A stretch of 64,000 bases of DNA from Macrothele yani (Eukaryota > Arthropoda > Arachnida > Araneae > Macrothelidae): assembly GCA_039090855.1 (NCBI GenBank), contig CM077034.1:10804984-10868983 (forward strand), in the 5' to 3' direction. This document shows, in pieces, positions 46,401 through 58,436 of this stretch. The translations under genes and the position numbers were made by a program. Under the pieces are notes generated by a model, which saw only the letters and a program-made list of their open reading frames with translations, ran no database searches and was not told the origin of the DNA. Position 1 is the stretch's first letter. Every line of letters starts with the position of its first letter.

Positions 46401-47930
46401 TTTTTTCCTTTGATCTGTACACATAAAACTCAAAGTCCTCACTGACTCACTGACTCATCACCGAATCTCAGAAACTACTGAACTTAGAACTTTCATATTT
46501 GGCAGGAATGTTCCTTTTACAATATAGAGGCGCACTAAGAAAGGATTTTTCCTTTGATCTGTACACATAAAACTGAAAGTCCTCACTGACTAATCACCGA
46601 ATCTCAGAAACTACTGAACTTAGAACTTTCATATTTGGCGGGAATGTTCCTTTTACAATATAGAGGCGCACTAAGAAAGGATTTTTTCCTTTGATCTGTA
46701 CACATAAAACTGAAAGTCCTCACTGACTCATCACCGAATCTCAGAAACTACTGAACTTAGAACTTTCATATTTGGTGGGAATGTTCCTTTTACAATATAG
46801 AGGTGCACTAAGAAAGGATTTTTTCCTTTGATCTGTACACATAAAACTGAAAGTCCACACTGACTCATCACCGAATCTCAGAAACTACTGAACTTAGAAC
46901 TTTCATATTTGGCGGAAATGTTCCTTTTACAATATAGAGGCGCACTAAGAAAGGATTTTTTCCTTTGATCTGTACACATAAAACTGAAAGTCCTCACTGA
47001 CTCATCACCGAATCTCAGAAACTACTGAACTTAGAACTTTCATATTTGGCGGGAATGTTCCTTTTACAATATAGAGGCGCACTAAGAAAGGATTTTTTCC
47101 TTTGATCTGTACACATAAAACTGAAAGTCCTCACTGACTCATCACCGAATCTCAGAAACTGCTGAACTTAGAACTTTCATATTTGGCGGGAATGTTCCTT
47201 TTACAATATAGAGGCGCACTAAGAAAGGATTTTTTCCTTTGATCTGTACACATAAAACTGAAAGTCCTCACTGACTCATCACCGAATCTCAGAAACTACT
47301 GAACTTAGAACTTTCATATTTGGCGGGAATGTTCCTTTTACAATATAGAGGCGCACTAAGAAAGGATTTTTTCCTTTGATCTGTACACATAAAACTGAAA
47401 GTCCTCACTGACTCATCACCGAATCTCAAAAACTACTGAACTTAGAACTTTCATATTTGGCGGGAATGTTCCTCTTACAATATAGAGGCGCACTAAGAAA
47501 GGATTTTTTCCTTCGATCTGTACACATAAAACTGAAAGTCCTCACTGACTCACTGACTCATCACCGAATCTCAGAAACTACTGAACTTAGAACTTTCATA
47601 TTTGGCGGGAATGTTCCTTTTACAATATAGAGGCGCACTAAGAAAGGATTTTTTCCTTCGATCTGTACACATAAAACTGAAAGTCCTCACTGACTCATCA
47701 CCGAATCTCAGAAACTACTGAACTTAGAACTTTCATATTTGGCGGGAAGGTTCCTTTTACAATATAGAGGTGCGCTAAGAAAGGATTTTTCCTTCGATCT
47801 GTACACATAAAACTGAAAGTCCTCACTGACTTATCACCGAATCTCAGAAACTACTGAACTTAGAACTTTCATATTTGGCGGGAATGTTCCTTTTACAATA
47901 TAGAGGCGCACTAAGAAAGGATTTTTTCTC
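37444..47930. repeat. Satellite array, 137/145-bp units, about 75 copies
   Basis: About 10.5 kb of head-to-tail units. The short form is 137 bp and the long form adds a second CTGACTCA (145 bp). Landmarks are GGCGGGAATGTTCCTTTTAC and AGAAAGGATTTTTTCCTT. Identity is very high. Linked variants (GAGACGCAC followed by AAACTCAAAG; GGGAAGGTTCC with GAGGTGCGCT) recur in blocks of about six or seven units. There is no coding capacity. It lies in the PLK4 intron between the 33.6-kb and 58.4-kb exons. Confidence 0.96.
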
Positions 47931-48491
47931 TACAGTCTATCGTCTGATTGTCGACGACAACTGATCTGGCGTGATAGTGGTACTGCATATTGTCCAGCAG
48001 ACATACAGGAAAGGGACCGATATCCGACATGTAGTGTCATGGTATGGGCTGGCATCATGATCAATGGCCGTACGTCCCTCTATGTGCTTCCAACTGGGAC
48101 TATGACTAGCCATCGATACATTAATGATGTTCTGCTACCTCATGTTCGCATGTTCCGTGGTGCTGTCGGTGATAGATTCATTTTCATGGACGACAACGCA
48201 ACATGTCATCGAACAGTCGCTGTCCAGGAGTGTCTTGAGAGCGAGGATATTCAACGCCTCGTATGGCCAGCACGTTCTCCATATCTGAATCCCATTGAAA
48301 ATGTGTGGGATGCTTTGGGGACGAGTCTTGCTGGTCGCCAATGCCCTCCAATAAACAAGGACACCCTCATCCGTGCACTGACAGAGGAATGGGATAAATT
48401 ACCCCAACAGCTGCTTGATAATGTTGTGCAAAGCATGACACGACGTGTGGAATCTTGCATCGCCCTCCATGGTGGCCATATCCCGTACTAA
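47931..48491 (+). pseudogene. Tc1-A transposase copy 3, C-terminal half
   Basis: Open from MVWAGIMINGRTSLYVLP at 48039 to GGHIPY at 48491. It has FIFMDDNATCH and NPIENVWDALG; SPDLN reads SPYLN. The DNA-binding half and first catalytic Asp are missing. Confidence 0.9.
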
Positions 48492-48740
48492 CATCTTACG
48501 CCGGAACGCCTGCGGACGGTAATTGCATTTTCTTCACGTTTACATATTCTGCACAAAATGGCCTGTTTGTCCCTTGAACACGTTCCAAAGCCTTCTGGAT
48601 TTCAGAGCACAATAAATTGTCTTTCTTGTAATGTCCTGGCATTCTGACATTATTTTATTTCACTTGGCATCCAACCACACTTACTTTTTTATGCGCTATA
48701 TAGCCGTTTAGGATCCGTCCTTAGCAATTGTCCAGCAGTG
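47931..48740 (+). mobile_element. Tc1-like transposon, family A copy 3, 5' truncated
   Basis: Opposite orientation to copies 1 and 2. The intact right end finishes at 48740 before TA. The left side begins abruptly at TACAGTCTATCG next to a cut satellite unit, so the satellite either replaced or invaded the 5' half. Confidence 0.92.
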
Positions 48741-49082
48741 TAATATACTATTAAAAATCACCAATGACTTACCCTAAAGATCATGGTAATTTCCATCCAC
48801 AAACACTTCAAGCACGTCATTATCATAATGTTGTTGGCCTTCGGAGGTTTACAGACTCCTTGCTTATGATTCTTTCTTCCGGGGATGAAACATTGTATTA
48901 TTTTTATTTTATTTTATTTTATTTTATTTGCTAGAAAAACAACGCTGGTGTTTTTTTTTTCAGCCATATGAGATGTAACCATAGCTCGTCAATTCCATAA
49001 AAACCGCACAAGCATACTACTCATTCATAGGTTCAGTTAAAAAGCTATGTACATATTTACACAACCTTACATTCCTAGGTGG
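48741..49082. other. Intron spacer with (ATTTT)n
   Basis: An ATTTT microsatellite lies at about 48899-48930. No gene seen. Confidence 0.5.
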
Positions 49083-49196
49083 TTAAACCTTTGTCAACTG
49101 TGAGTAACAAAATGCTCCATCTGTTTCAAAACCATTGCCACTCCCACTGCAAGTGTCACACTCATTCAGCCCCTCACACACACAATCCTCTAGCGC

Positions 49197-49222
49197 TTTC
49201 AACAGACTACTGTCGTCCTCAG
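49197..49222 (-). ncRNA. Hammerhead ribozyme-like core in PLE-E
   Basis: Minus strand: CTGAGGA, a stem GACAG/CTGTT with one wobble around TAGT, then GAAA. The core fits. Stems I and III were not resolved. Confidence 0.5.
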
Positions 49223-49665
49223 GAGGCAGGTGTGTCTCACCCACCCACCACAGCTCAAGTGAGCAGAGCCATCGAGGTACGGGCTCCAGTCGCAATCTCT
49301 GAATCTTTGTGTCTCTGGCGCCATCTATTGTCATTGCTGCTCTTTTTTTCTTTCTAAGCTGTTGTTCAATTTTTATTAATGTCTTCCATTGTTCGTTTAA
49401 GTTGCTAGGCTCATTAATGTTAACACAATCTTGATCTGTTTTTTTCAATTAACACTGACTCTGCAATTCTCAACTGCCTTTCGTTTTTACAGCTCTTAAT
49501 AATTTTAATATCCTCAAACCTTGGACATTGTTGATTTTCCAGACAGTATTGGGTAAATGCTGTCTTTGCTTCTTTTTTTTCCAATTACTTATATGCTGGT
49601 TCAATCTATACTTTAATTTATTCTTGGTGCTGCCTATATATGACACAGGTGGTTGCTGGTTTACA

Positions 49666-52600
49666 CAGGGTTCCCACTCAAAAGTAATAAAAAAATTCCC
49701 TGACTTTTCCAGGCTCTCCAGGTGGTTTTTAAAGTTTTCCAGAGTGGCATGTTGCAAAGAATTGTTAAATTTCATTCCATTCCGTTCATTTTTCTCATCA
49801 AAGCACACGCTTGTAAATTCTTTAAGTAATTTGTCTTTATAAAATTACCTGCTTTTCATTAATAACAACTAACTGTACACAATATTTTCTGTACCAAAGT
49901 TCCGTGAACTTTTGTGAATACTACCCACATGGAATTTGTAAATACAATCCCATAGAATGAGTAAGAAAAAATCTGTCAGTTGAATAGTTTAAATTTTTCT
50001 ATAACACAATGCAGCTAAGCTTAATGATGGAATGGCTCTGTTCAAAGAAACATGTTTCAAGAGAACCAACACACAAAGGACTTTGATCCATTATTTGGTT
50101 GGTTCTCTTGTGAAGTGTTTCTTCAAGCAGGAGCCATTGTGCCTAATTGTTCCATGTTATAACAACAGCCTGCAGAAATTGAACAAAAGCTTAATAACTG
50201 GCAATTTTAAAAATTCAATTTTGTAAATACATTCCCATAGAAACAGGTCATATGTAAGAAAAAATCTGTCAGTTGAATAGTTTCAGTTTTTCTATAACAC
50301 AATGCAGCTAAGCTTAATGATGGAATGGCTCTGTTCAAAGAAACATGTTTCAAGAGAACCAACAGACAAAGGACTTTGATCCATCATTTGGTTGGTTCTC
50401 TTGTGAAGTGTTTCTTCAAGCAGGAGCCATTGTGCCTAGTTGTTCCATGTTATAACAACTGCCTGCAGAAATTGAACAAAAGCTTAATAACTGGCAATTT
50501 TAAAAATTCAATTTTGTAAATACATTCCCATAGAAACAGGTCGTATGTAAGAAAAAAATCTGTCAGTTGAATAGTTTCAGTTTTTCTATAACACAATGCA
50601 GCTAAGCTTAATGATGGAATGGCTCTGTTCAAAGAAATACGTTTGAAGAGAACCAACAAAGGACTTTGATCCATCATTTAGTTGGTTCTATTGTGAAGTG
50701 TTTCTTCAAGCAGGAGCCATTGTGCCTAATTGTTCCATGTTATAACAACTGCCTGCAGAAATTGAACAAAAGCTTAATAACTGGCAATTTTAAAAATTCA
50801 ATTTTGTAAATACATTCCCACAGAAACAGGTCAGATGTAAGAAAAAATCTGTCAGTTGAATAGTTTCAGTTTTTCTATAACACAATGCAGCTAAGCTTAA
50901 TGATGGAATGGGTCTGTTCAAATAAACATGTTTCAAGAGAACCAACAGACAAAGGACTTTGATCCATCATTTGGTTGGTTCTCTTGTGAAGTGTTTCTTC
51001 AAGCAGGAGCCATTGTGCCTAATTGTTCCATGTTATAACAACTGCCTGCAGAAATTGAACAAAAGCTTAATAACTGGCAAATTTAAAAATTCAATTTTGT
51101 AAATACATTCCCACAGAAACAGGTCATATATAAGAAAAAATCTGTCAGTTGAATAGTTTCAGTTTTTCTATAACACAATGCAGCTAAGCTTAATGATGGA
51201 ATGGCTCTGTTCAAAGAAACATGTTTCAAGAGAACCAACAGACAAAGGACTTTGATCCATCATTTGGTTGGTTCTCTTGTGAAGTGTTTCTTCAAGCAGG
51301 AGCCAGTGCCTAATTGTTGCCTGCAGAAATTGAACAAAAGCTTAATAACTGGCAATTTTAAAAATTCAATTTTGTAAATACATTCCCACAGAAACAGGTC
51401 AGATGTAAGAAAAAATCTGTCAGTTGAATAGTTTCAGTTTTTCTATAACACAATGCAGCTAAGCTTATTGATGGAATGGCTCTGTTCAAAGAAACATGTT
51501 TCAAGAGAACCAACAGACAAAGGACTTTGATCCATCATTTGGTTGGTTCTCTTGTGAAGTGTTTCTTCAAGCAGGAGCCATTGTGCCTAATTGTTCCATG
51601 TTATAACAACTGCCTGCACAAATTGAACAAAAGCTTAACAACTGGCAATTTTAAAAATTCAATTTTGTAAATACATTCCCATAGAAACAGGTCATATGTA
51701 AGAAAAAATCTGTCAGTTGAATAGTTTCAGTTTTTCTATAACACAATGCAGCTAAGCTTAATGATGGAATGGCTCTGTTCAAAGAAACATGTTTCAAGAG
51801 AACCAACAGACAAAGGACTTTGATCCATCATCTTTTCATTAATAACAACTAACTGTGCACATTATTTTCTGTACCAAAGTTCCGTGAACTTTTGTGAATA
51901 CTACCGACATGGAATTTGTAAATACATTCCCATACCAGGTCATATGTAAGAAAAAATCTGTCAGTTGAATAGTTTCAGTTTTTCTATAACACAACGCAGC
52001 TAAGCTTAATGATGGAATGGCTCTGTTCAAAGAAACATGTTTCAAGAGAACCAACAGACAAAGGACTTTGATCCATCATCTTTTCATTAATAACAACTAA
52101 CTGTGCACATTATTTTCTGTACCAAATTCCGTGAACTTTTGTGAACACTACCCACACGGAATTTGTAAATACATTCCCATACCAGGTCATATGTAAGAAA
52201 AAATCTGTCAGTTGAATAGTTTCAGTTTTTCTATAACACAACGCAGCTAAGCTTAATGATGGAATGGCTCTGTTCAAAGAAACATGTTTCAAGAGAACCA
52301 ACAGACAAAGGACTTTGATCCATCATCTTTTCATTAATAACAACTAACTGTGCACATTATTTTCTGTACCAAATTCCGTGAACTTTTGTGAACACTACCC
52401 ACACGGAATTTGTAAATACATTCCCATACCAGGTCATATGTAAGAAAAAATCTGTCAGTTGAATAGTTTCAGTTTTTCTATAACACAATGCAGCTAAGCT
52501 TAATGATGGAATGGCTCTGTTCAAAGAAACATGTTTCAAGAGAACCAACAGACAAAGGAATTTGATCCATCATTTGGTTGGTTCTCTTGTGAAGTGTTTC

Positions 52601-54379
52601 TTCAAGCAGGAGCCATTGTGCCTAATTGTTCCATGTTATAACAACTGCCTGCACAAATTGAACAAAAGCTTAAGAACTGGCAATTTTAAAAATTCAATTT
52701 TGTAAATACATTCCCATAGAAACAGGTCATATGTAAGAAAAAATCTGTCAGTTAAATAGTTTCAGTTTTTGTATAACACAATGCAGTTAAGCTTAATGAT
52801 GGAATGGCTCTGCTCAAAGAAACATGTTTCAAGAGAACCAACAGACAAAGGAGTTTCCATCATTTGGTTGGTTCTCTTGTGAAGTGTTTCTTTAAGCAGG
52901 AGCCATTGTGCCTAATTGTTCCATGTTATAACAACTGCCTGCAGAAATGGAACAAACGATTAATAACTGGCAATTTTAAAAATTCAATTTTGTAAATACA
53001 TTCTCATAGAAACAGGTCATATGTAAGAAAAAATCTGTCAGTTGAATAGTTTGTTTTTCTATAACACAATGCAGCTAAGCTTAATGATGGAATGGCTCTG
53101 TTCAAAGAAACATGTTTCAAGAGAACCAACAGACAAAGGACTTTGATCCATCATTTAGTTGGTTCTCTTGTGAAGTGCTTCTTCAAGCAGGAGCCATTGT
53201 GCCTAATTGTTCCATGTCATAACTGTGAATACTACCCACACGGAATTTGTAAATACATTCCCATAGAAACAGGTCATATGTAAGAAAAAATCTGTCAGTT
53301 GAATAGTTTCAGTTTTTCTATAACACAATGCAGCTAAGCTTAATGATGGAATGGCTCTGTTCAAAGAAACATGTTTCAAGAGAACCAACAGACAAAGGAC
53401 TTTGATCCATCATTTAGTTGGTTCTCTTGTGAAGTGCTTCTTCAAGCAGGAGCCATTGTGCCTAATTGTTCCATGTCATAACTGTGAATACTACCCACAC
53501 GGAATTTGTAAATACATTCCCATAGAAACAGGTCATATGTAAGAAAAAATCTGTCAGTTGAATAGTTTCAGTTTTTCTATAACACAATGCAGCTAAGCTT
53601 AATGATGGAATGGCTCTGTTCAAAGAAACATGTTTCAAGAGAACCAACAGACAAAGGACTTTGATCCATCATTTGGTTGGTTCTCTTGTGAAGTGTTTCT
53701 TCAAGCAGGAGCCATTGTGCCTGATTGTACCATGTTATAACAACTGCCTGCAGAAATTGAACAAAAGCTTAACAACTGGCAATTTTAAAAATTCAATTTT
53801 GTAAATACATTCCCATAGAAACAGGTCATATGTAAGAAAAAATCTGTCAGTTGAATAGTTTCAGTTTTTCTATAACACAATGCAGCTAAGCTTAATGATG
53901 GAATGGCTCTGTTCAAAGAAACATGTTTCAAGAGAACCAACAGACAAGGGACTTTGATCCATCATTTGGTTGGTTCTCTTGTGAAGTGTTTCTTCAAGCA
54001 GGAGCCATTGTGTCTAATTGTTCCATGTTATAACAACTGCCTGCACAAATTGAACAAAAGCTTAACAACTGGCAATTTAAAAAATTCAGTTTTGCATCTT
54101 TTTAGAGAACAAAGGAAATACTTAATATAACTGAAAGTAAGATCTACCAAATTCTAGGCAGGCAATAATTGCAAGCAAAAGTTTTAAATCTTGAAAACAT
54201 AAGTTTTTTTTGGCAAAATAAAGTATCTATTGATTTTTACAAAAAAAAAAAAAAAGAGAGGGTAATTTTCCCTGAGTTTTCCCTGATTTTTACAAAAAAA
54301 GATATTTTCCCTGTGTTTTCCCTGATTTTTGGAATCATTTTCAAATTCCCTGAGAATTCCAGGTTGAGTGGGAACCCTG
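49666..54379. mobile_element. Non-autonomous DNA transposon carrying a large array (hAT-like)
   Basis: Ends CAGGGTTCCCACTCAA and TTGAGTGGGAACCCTG, with TTACA on both sides (49661-49665, 54380-54384). Subterminal TTCCCTGA motifs repeat inside both ends. The CAGGG end and 5-bp duplication suggest a hAT5-type element, but there is no transposase to confirm it. It interrupts PLE-E. Confidence 0.85.
49850..54110. repeat. Tandem array, 293-bp units and shorter derivatives, 15 units
   Basis: The landmark GATGGAATGGCTCTGTTCAA occurs near 50026, 50319, 50615, 50907, 51200, 51470, 51763, 52012, 52259, 52505, 52798, 53086, 53345, 53604 and 53897. Full units are 293 bp; deletion forms of 247-249, 259 and 270 bp are themselves repeated side by side. 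Each unit holds an imperfect hairpin around AGAGAACCAAC/GTTGGTTCTCT. No coding capacity. Confidence 0.93.
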
Positions 54380-54440
54380 TTACAGGAATTTCACATATTC
54401 CTGCTCTATCCAATTGGCTGATTTTTTTCAGTTTTTGTCA

Positions 54441-55122
54441 CTAAATTTTTATTTTTGTTAATTTATTTTATTGTTTCACATATCGAATATCTAGGTTTTT
54501 TGAGTCAAAATCAAATTACCAACATTCGTTTTTACCGAAGAAACGGTGACGTCATATAAAGCAGTAAGGTGACTGCAATAAATATAAATACACAGGTGGA
54601 TTTTCATAGTATTTGAAATTTGAAAAAAAAAAAAAAAAAATTCCCCTTGAGATATTAGCTATGGCAACACAATTTTGCTAACGCTTCCAAAAACATCTGA
54701 CTTGCTAGCTTCTAAATGTGCAGTTTCGAACGAAATCGTTTATAAGCAAGGTTCTTTTTGACATTTATGCTGCAAGTAACAACATATTTTGTTCTCTCAT
54801 TATATCTCATGTGAGTCTATCATAAAGTTTGCATACAATTACGTGACCACAAGGTTCCTCAGGAAGACGCTTTGATGTCTGTAAATTCTGTTTTACACAT
54901 TATGTAAAGTGGATACAGTCTGTGGTGGTGCATTAACTTATTCAATCTTAATTGAATAATTTAATGCACCACCGCAGAATGCATCCACTTTACATAACGT
55001 GTGAAACACAACTTACAGAGGTCAAAGCGTCTTCCTGAGGGGTATTTTGTTCTGTTTTCCATAATTATTTTCTTCTGTTGTCTATTAATATTTCAACGAT
55101 GAAAGTCAAGAGTAAAGACACA
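54441..55122. repeat. Intron with a foldback at 54853-55045
   Basis: Arms of about 85 bp: GTTCCTCAGGAAGACGCTTT at 54853 and its near complement ending near 55040, with a short AT spacer ATTCAATCTTAATTGAAT in the centre. No coding region. Origin unknown, possibly a small foldback transposon. Confidence 0.7.
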
Positions 55123-56836
55123 CACTGGCGTAAAGTGAAAAAAGAACACCAAGAAGGAGGCGTCTGATACCAACGAAATTTATACATAACGGAATACAGA
55201 GGATAACGTGATCAAAACATTATGGCAAAATACAGCTGTATTTGCTGGTAAACTGAAAAATAACATTTCCATGTAACATGGTTAGTACGAGGTTCAACCG
55301 CCATGAACTGCGTCACACTGTGCAATTCTGGCATGGAGTCTGTCGTACAGATGTTGGATGTAAGTTTGGGGTATTGAGTTCCAAGCATCCTCAACCTGGA
55401 CGCCTCAATCGGGGATGGTCGTGGCTAGAAAGTGAAAAAAGAACACCAAGAAGGAGACGTCTGACACCAACGAAATTTATACATAACGGAATACAGAGGA
55501 TAACGTGATCAAAACATTATGGCAAAATACAGCTGTATTTGCTGGTAAACTGAAAAATAACATTTCCATGTAACATGGTTAGTACGAGGTTCAACCGCCA
55601 TGAACTGCGTCACACTGTGCAATTCTGGCATGGAGTCTGTCGTACAGATGTTGGATGTAAGTTTGGGGTATTGAGTTCCAAGCATCCTCAACCTGGACGC
55701 CTCAATCGGGGATGGTCGTGGCTCGCCGTGGAGACCGGATAAGTTGTTGTCCCATAAAATCCCACACGTGCTCAATGGGGGGACAAATCCGGTGGCCATG
55801 GAAGTTGCCTCACACCATGAAATGCATGTTGCGTTGCACGTGCCGTGTGTGGGCGTGCGTTATCTTGCTGGAAAACACCACGATGGACCGCCCTTACAAA
55901 TGGCACAACAACAGGCTGAATGATGTTGTTGATGTATTAGGTGCTGTTTAGCGTACCCGGTACAAACACTAGTTGTGTACGGGAGTGATAGCTGATTGCT
56001 CCCCACACCAGGAGACCAGGTGTAGGCCCTGTGTGTTGCTGGCGGACGCAACAAGGGTGGATACGCTCCCCTGTGCGTCTGCGAACACGCATATGGCCAT
56101 CGGAGGCTCCCAAGCAGAATCTGCTTTCATCACTGAACACGACAGATCGCCATTGCGTTCTCCAGTGCAGACGTTGGCGACACCACTGCAGCCGTTCCTG
56201 ACGGTGGGCTGGAGTCAGAGGTACACATGATAGAGGCACACGTTCACGTAGTCCTGCATCCAGTAGACGGTTGCGGATTGTTCGCACAGCCACCTCAGGT
56301 GCAACGGCAGCTCGGATTTGCGTCGCAGTGGATGTTCTGCTTGACAACGCCGCTCTTCTTATGCGTCGATCGGTCCGCTCATCAGTCCGTCTGTGACTCC
56401 GGGTTTCACGTCTTCTCGTGTGGGAATGTTTCTCGGACCATCTACGCCACCATCGTACCACCACTGATACTTCCCGTCCAATTCGCTCCACATTACGACG
56501 ATACGACCACCCTGCCTCGCGGAGTTCGACTAGACGACCTCGCTCAAAGTCCGATAACTGCTGAAATCGTACACGTCTTCCATGTCCAGGCATTGCAGCT
56601 TTTTCGGGGTCTTCGCACGTGTCCGTACGCCGACGACTGATTACATTCACTTCGCCGTACTCCTTAAATACCGCCGACGATAATTTGCATATTATGCCGT
56701 GCTGTGGCGTAAGCGCTCACCGGTTGGTCCTGAAGTTAACATCACACCTACATGAACTCGACCCCATTAGCATATGTAAATTTCACGATCGTCCGCCAAT
56801 TCCTTCTTGGTGTTCTTTTTTCACTTTCCGCCAGTG
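55123..56836 (-). mobile_element. Tc1-like transposon F with duplicated left end
   Basis: Ends CACTGGCGTAAAGTGAAAAA at 55123 and the complement of CACTGGCGGAAAGTGAAAAA ending at 56836, then TA. The left 297 bp occur twice in tandem (55131-55427, 55428-55725), nearly identical. The left flank reads CA, not TA. Confidence 0.88.
55737..56593 (-). pseudogene. Tc1-F transposase, broken
   Basis: From about 56593 it reads MPGHGRRVRFQQLSDFERGR, then HTH and RRRETRSHRRTDERTDRRIR. Further on are TIRNRLLDAGLRERVPLSCV, VVFSDESRFCLGASDGHMRV with the first Asp, and GLLVWGAISYHSRTQLVFV. After a stop at about 55937 the rest is frameshifted, with QDNARPHTARA-like and EHVWDFM pieces near 55870 and 55760. Its close similarity to Tc1-E transposase marks a sister family. 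Confidence 0.87.
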
Positions 56837-57036
56837 TATTTTGATTTGTTTCGTGTAGGCTTGAAGTTTTAAATGCACAGTTATGTACGAAATTGCTTAT
56901 GTTTCCTCTGGCAGAATAAGTCAGGCAGACATGTGTTTCCCAAAAGAGCGAAGAAATATGCAGTGTATGGCCATTTCAACTGAATTTTAATATCATCAGG
57001 ATTGGAGGACGGGTATTGAGCTAGTTTTAATTATTA
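56837..57036. other. Intron spacer
   Basis: AT-rich, no feature recognised. Confidence 0.5.
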
Positions 57037-58374
57037 AGGGTGTTCAAATGGAAAGGTACGAAACGTCATAAGAACGTAACCGTTAACATATTTGCCTATG
57101 CCGCTATGGGAGAACGTAGCGACACATCTAGGGATGCGATTGGAGTCGCCGGCGTGGATCGGAGCATGAGCGGGCGTCCGCATGCGCAGGAGAGAGCAGA
57201 GGCTCTTATAAAGAGCGTCGTCCAGTTGACGCGGCAGTGCTTGTGAGGACAGGATGGCGTTCACATTGCAAAATTCGACAATTGAGGAGCAGCGAGGCGT
57301 TATCCGATTTCTGACAGCGGAAGGTGTTAAACCGGCCGCTATTCATCGCCGGATGGTGACCGTATATGGGGAAGACTGTGTGTCCGACAAGTCAGTGAGA
57401 AAATGGAGTGCCCATTTTTGTGCAGGCCGTGAGAGTTTGGTTGATGACTTGAGACCAGGCCAAGCAAACACAGTCATCACGGCCGATCTCATCGACAAGG
57501 TGGACGACCTAGTGAGAGGTGATCGGCGTGTCACATTGCGAATGTTGGCGGTGGAGGTAGATGTCAGCGTTGGAACAGTGTGGACAATTGTTCACGACAG
57601 GTTGCGTTATCGGAAGGTGTGCGCGCAGTGGGTTCCGAAGCAGCTCACCGACCAGCAAAAGGAACTGCGTATGGGGCTAGCACTTCAACATCTGTTTCGG
57701 TATCATGAAGACCCCGCTTTCCTGGAGCGGATCGTCACAGGTGATGAGAGCTGGTGCCATCACAATGAGCCAGAGACAAAGCGGGACAGCATGCAGTGGA
57801 AGCATGCGTCGTCACCTCCCCTAAAAAGTTCAAAGCCGTGGCGTCAGCAGGCAAGGTGTTGCTCACAGTCTTTTTCGACGTCCAAGGTCCACTACTTGTT
57901 GAATTCCTCCAGCATAGATGAACCATTAACTCCGATGTGTACTGTGAGACACTCCGAAGCCTATGCAGGTCCATCAAGAACAAAAGACCGGGGCTGCTCA
58001 CGGAGGGTGTGGTTCTGCTCCATGATAACGTGCGTCCACACGTCTCCAGGGTCACACACGCGGAACTGGCCAAGTTCCAGTGGGAGCAGCTTGACCATCC
58101 GCCCTACAGCCCGGACATGTCACCCTGCGATTTCCATGTGTTTGGTCCCCTGAAAAAACATCTGAAAGGGAAGCGCTTCCACTCGGACGACGAACTCAAG
58201 GACGCTGTGCAGGACTGGGTCTCGTCACGGCCACAGGAATTCTGGGAACAAGAAATCCTTCGGCTCGTTAATCAATGGGATCGTTGTGCTATGGCCTATG
58301 GTGTATACTTTGAATAAAGTCTTCATTTATACCCACAGTGTCGTTTCGCACCTTTTCATTTGAACACTCCTTGT
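57037..58374 (+). mobile_element. Mariner transposon C
   Basis: Ends AGGGTGTTCAAATGGAAAGG near 57037 and the complement of AGTGTTCAAATGAAAAGGTG near 58370, each followed by CGAAACG-like bases. Length about 1.34 kb fits mariner. It lies about 60 bp past the donor of the PLK4 exon at 58437. Confidence 0.88.
57254..58317 (+). pseudogene. Mariner-C transposase, DD34D, frameshifted
   Basis: Starts MAFTLQNSTIEEQRGVIRFL. HTH parts: PAAIHRRMVTVYGEDCVSDK and GDRRVTLRMLAVEVDVSVGT, then RYRKVCAQWVPKQLTD. The catalytic core has IVTGDESWCHHNEP (first Asp). Near 57825 a frameshift occurs, and a TGA follows near 57918. The second frame holds VVLLHDNVRPHVSRV (second Asp) and YSPDMSPCDFHVFGPLKKHL (third Asp), ending AMAYGVYFE. 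All three Asp are kept. Only the frameshift and the stop disable it. Confidence 0.9.
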
Positions 58375-58436
58375 ATATAAAATACGAAATTACTAGACAG
58401 TGGCAAGCATTTTGTGATTAGAAAAAGAGTACTTAC

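Larger units (their letters stand above)
49083..54440 (-). mobile_element. Penelope-like element E, 3' fragment split by another transposon
   Basis: On the minus strand GICEIPV (near 54400) joins NQQPPVSYIGSTKNKLKYRL across the 49666-54379 insertion, then WKINNVQGLRILKLLRAVKT and NEQWKTLIKIEQQLRKKKRA. This is the GIY-YIG core and tail of the same PLE group as 19380-19690 and 59241-59590. A hammerhead-like core lies in the tail region. Confidence 0.82.

Noticed and set aside
37444..47930. Regular repeats considered as a CRISPR array.
   Set aside because: Units are contiguous with no variable spacers, and the DNA is eukaryotic; it is a satellite.
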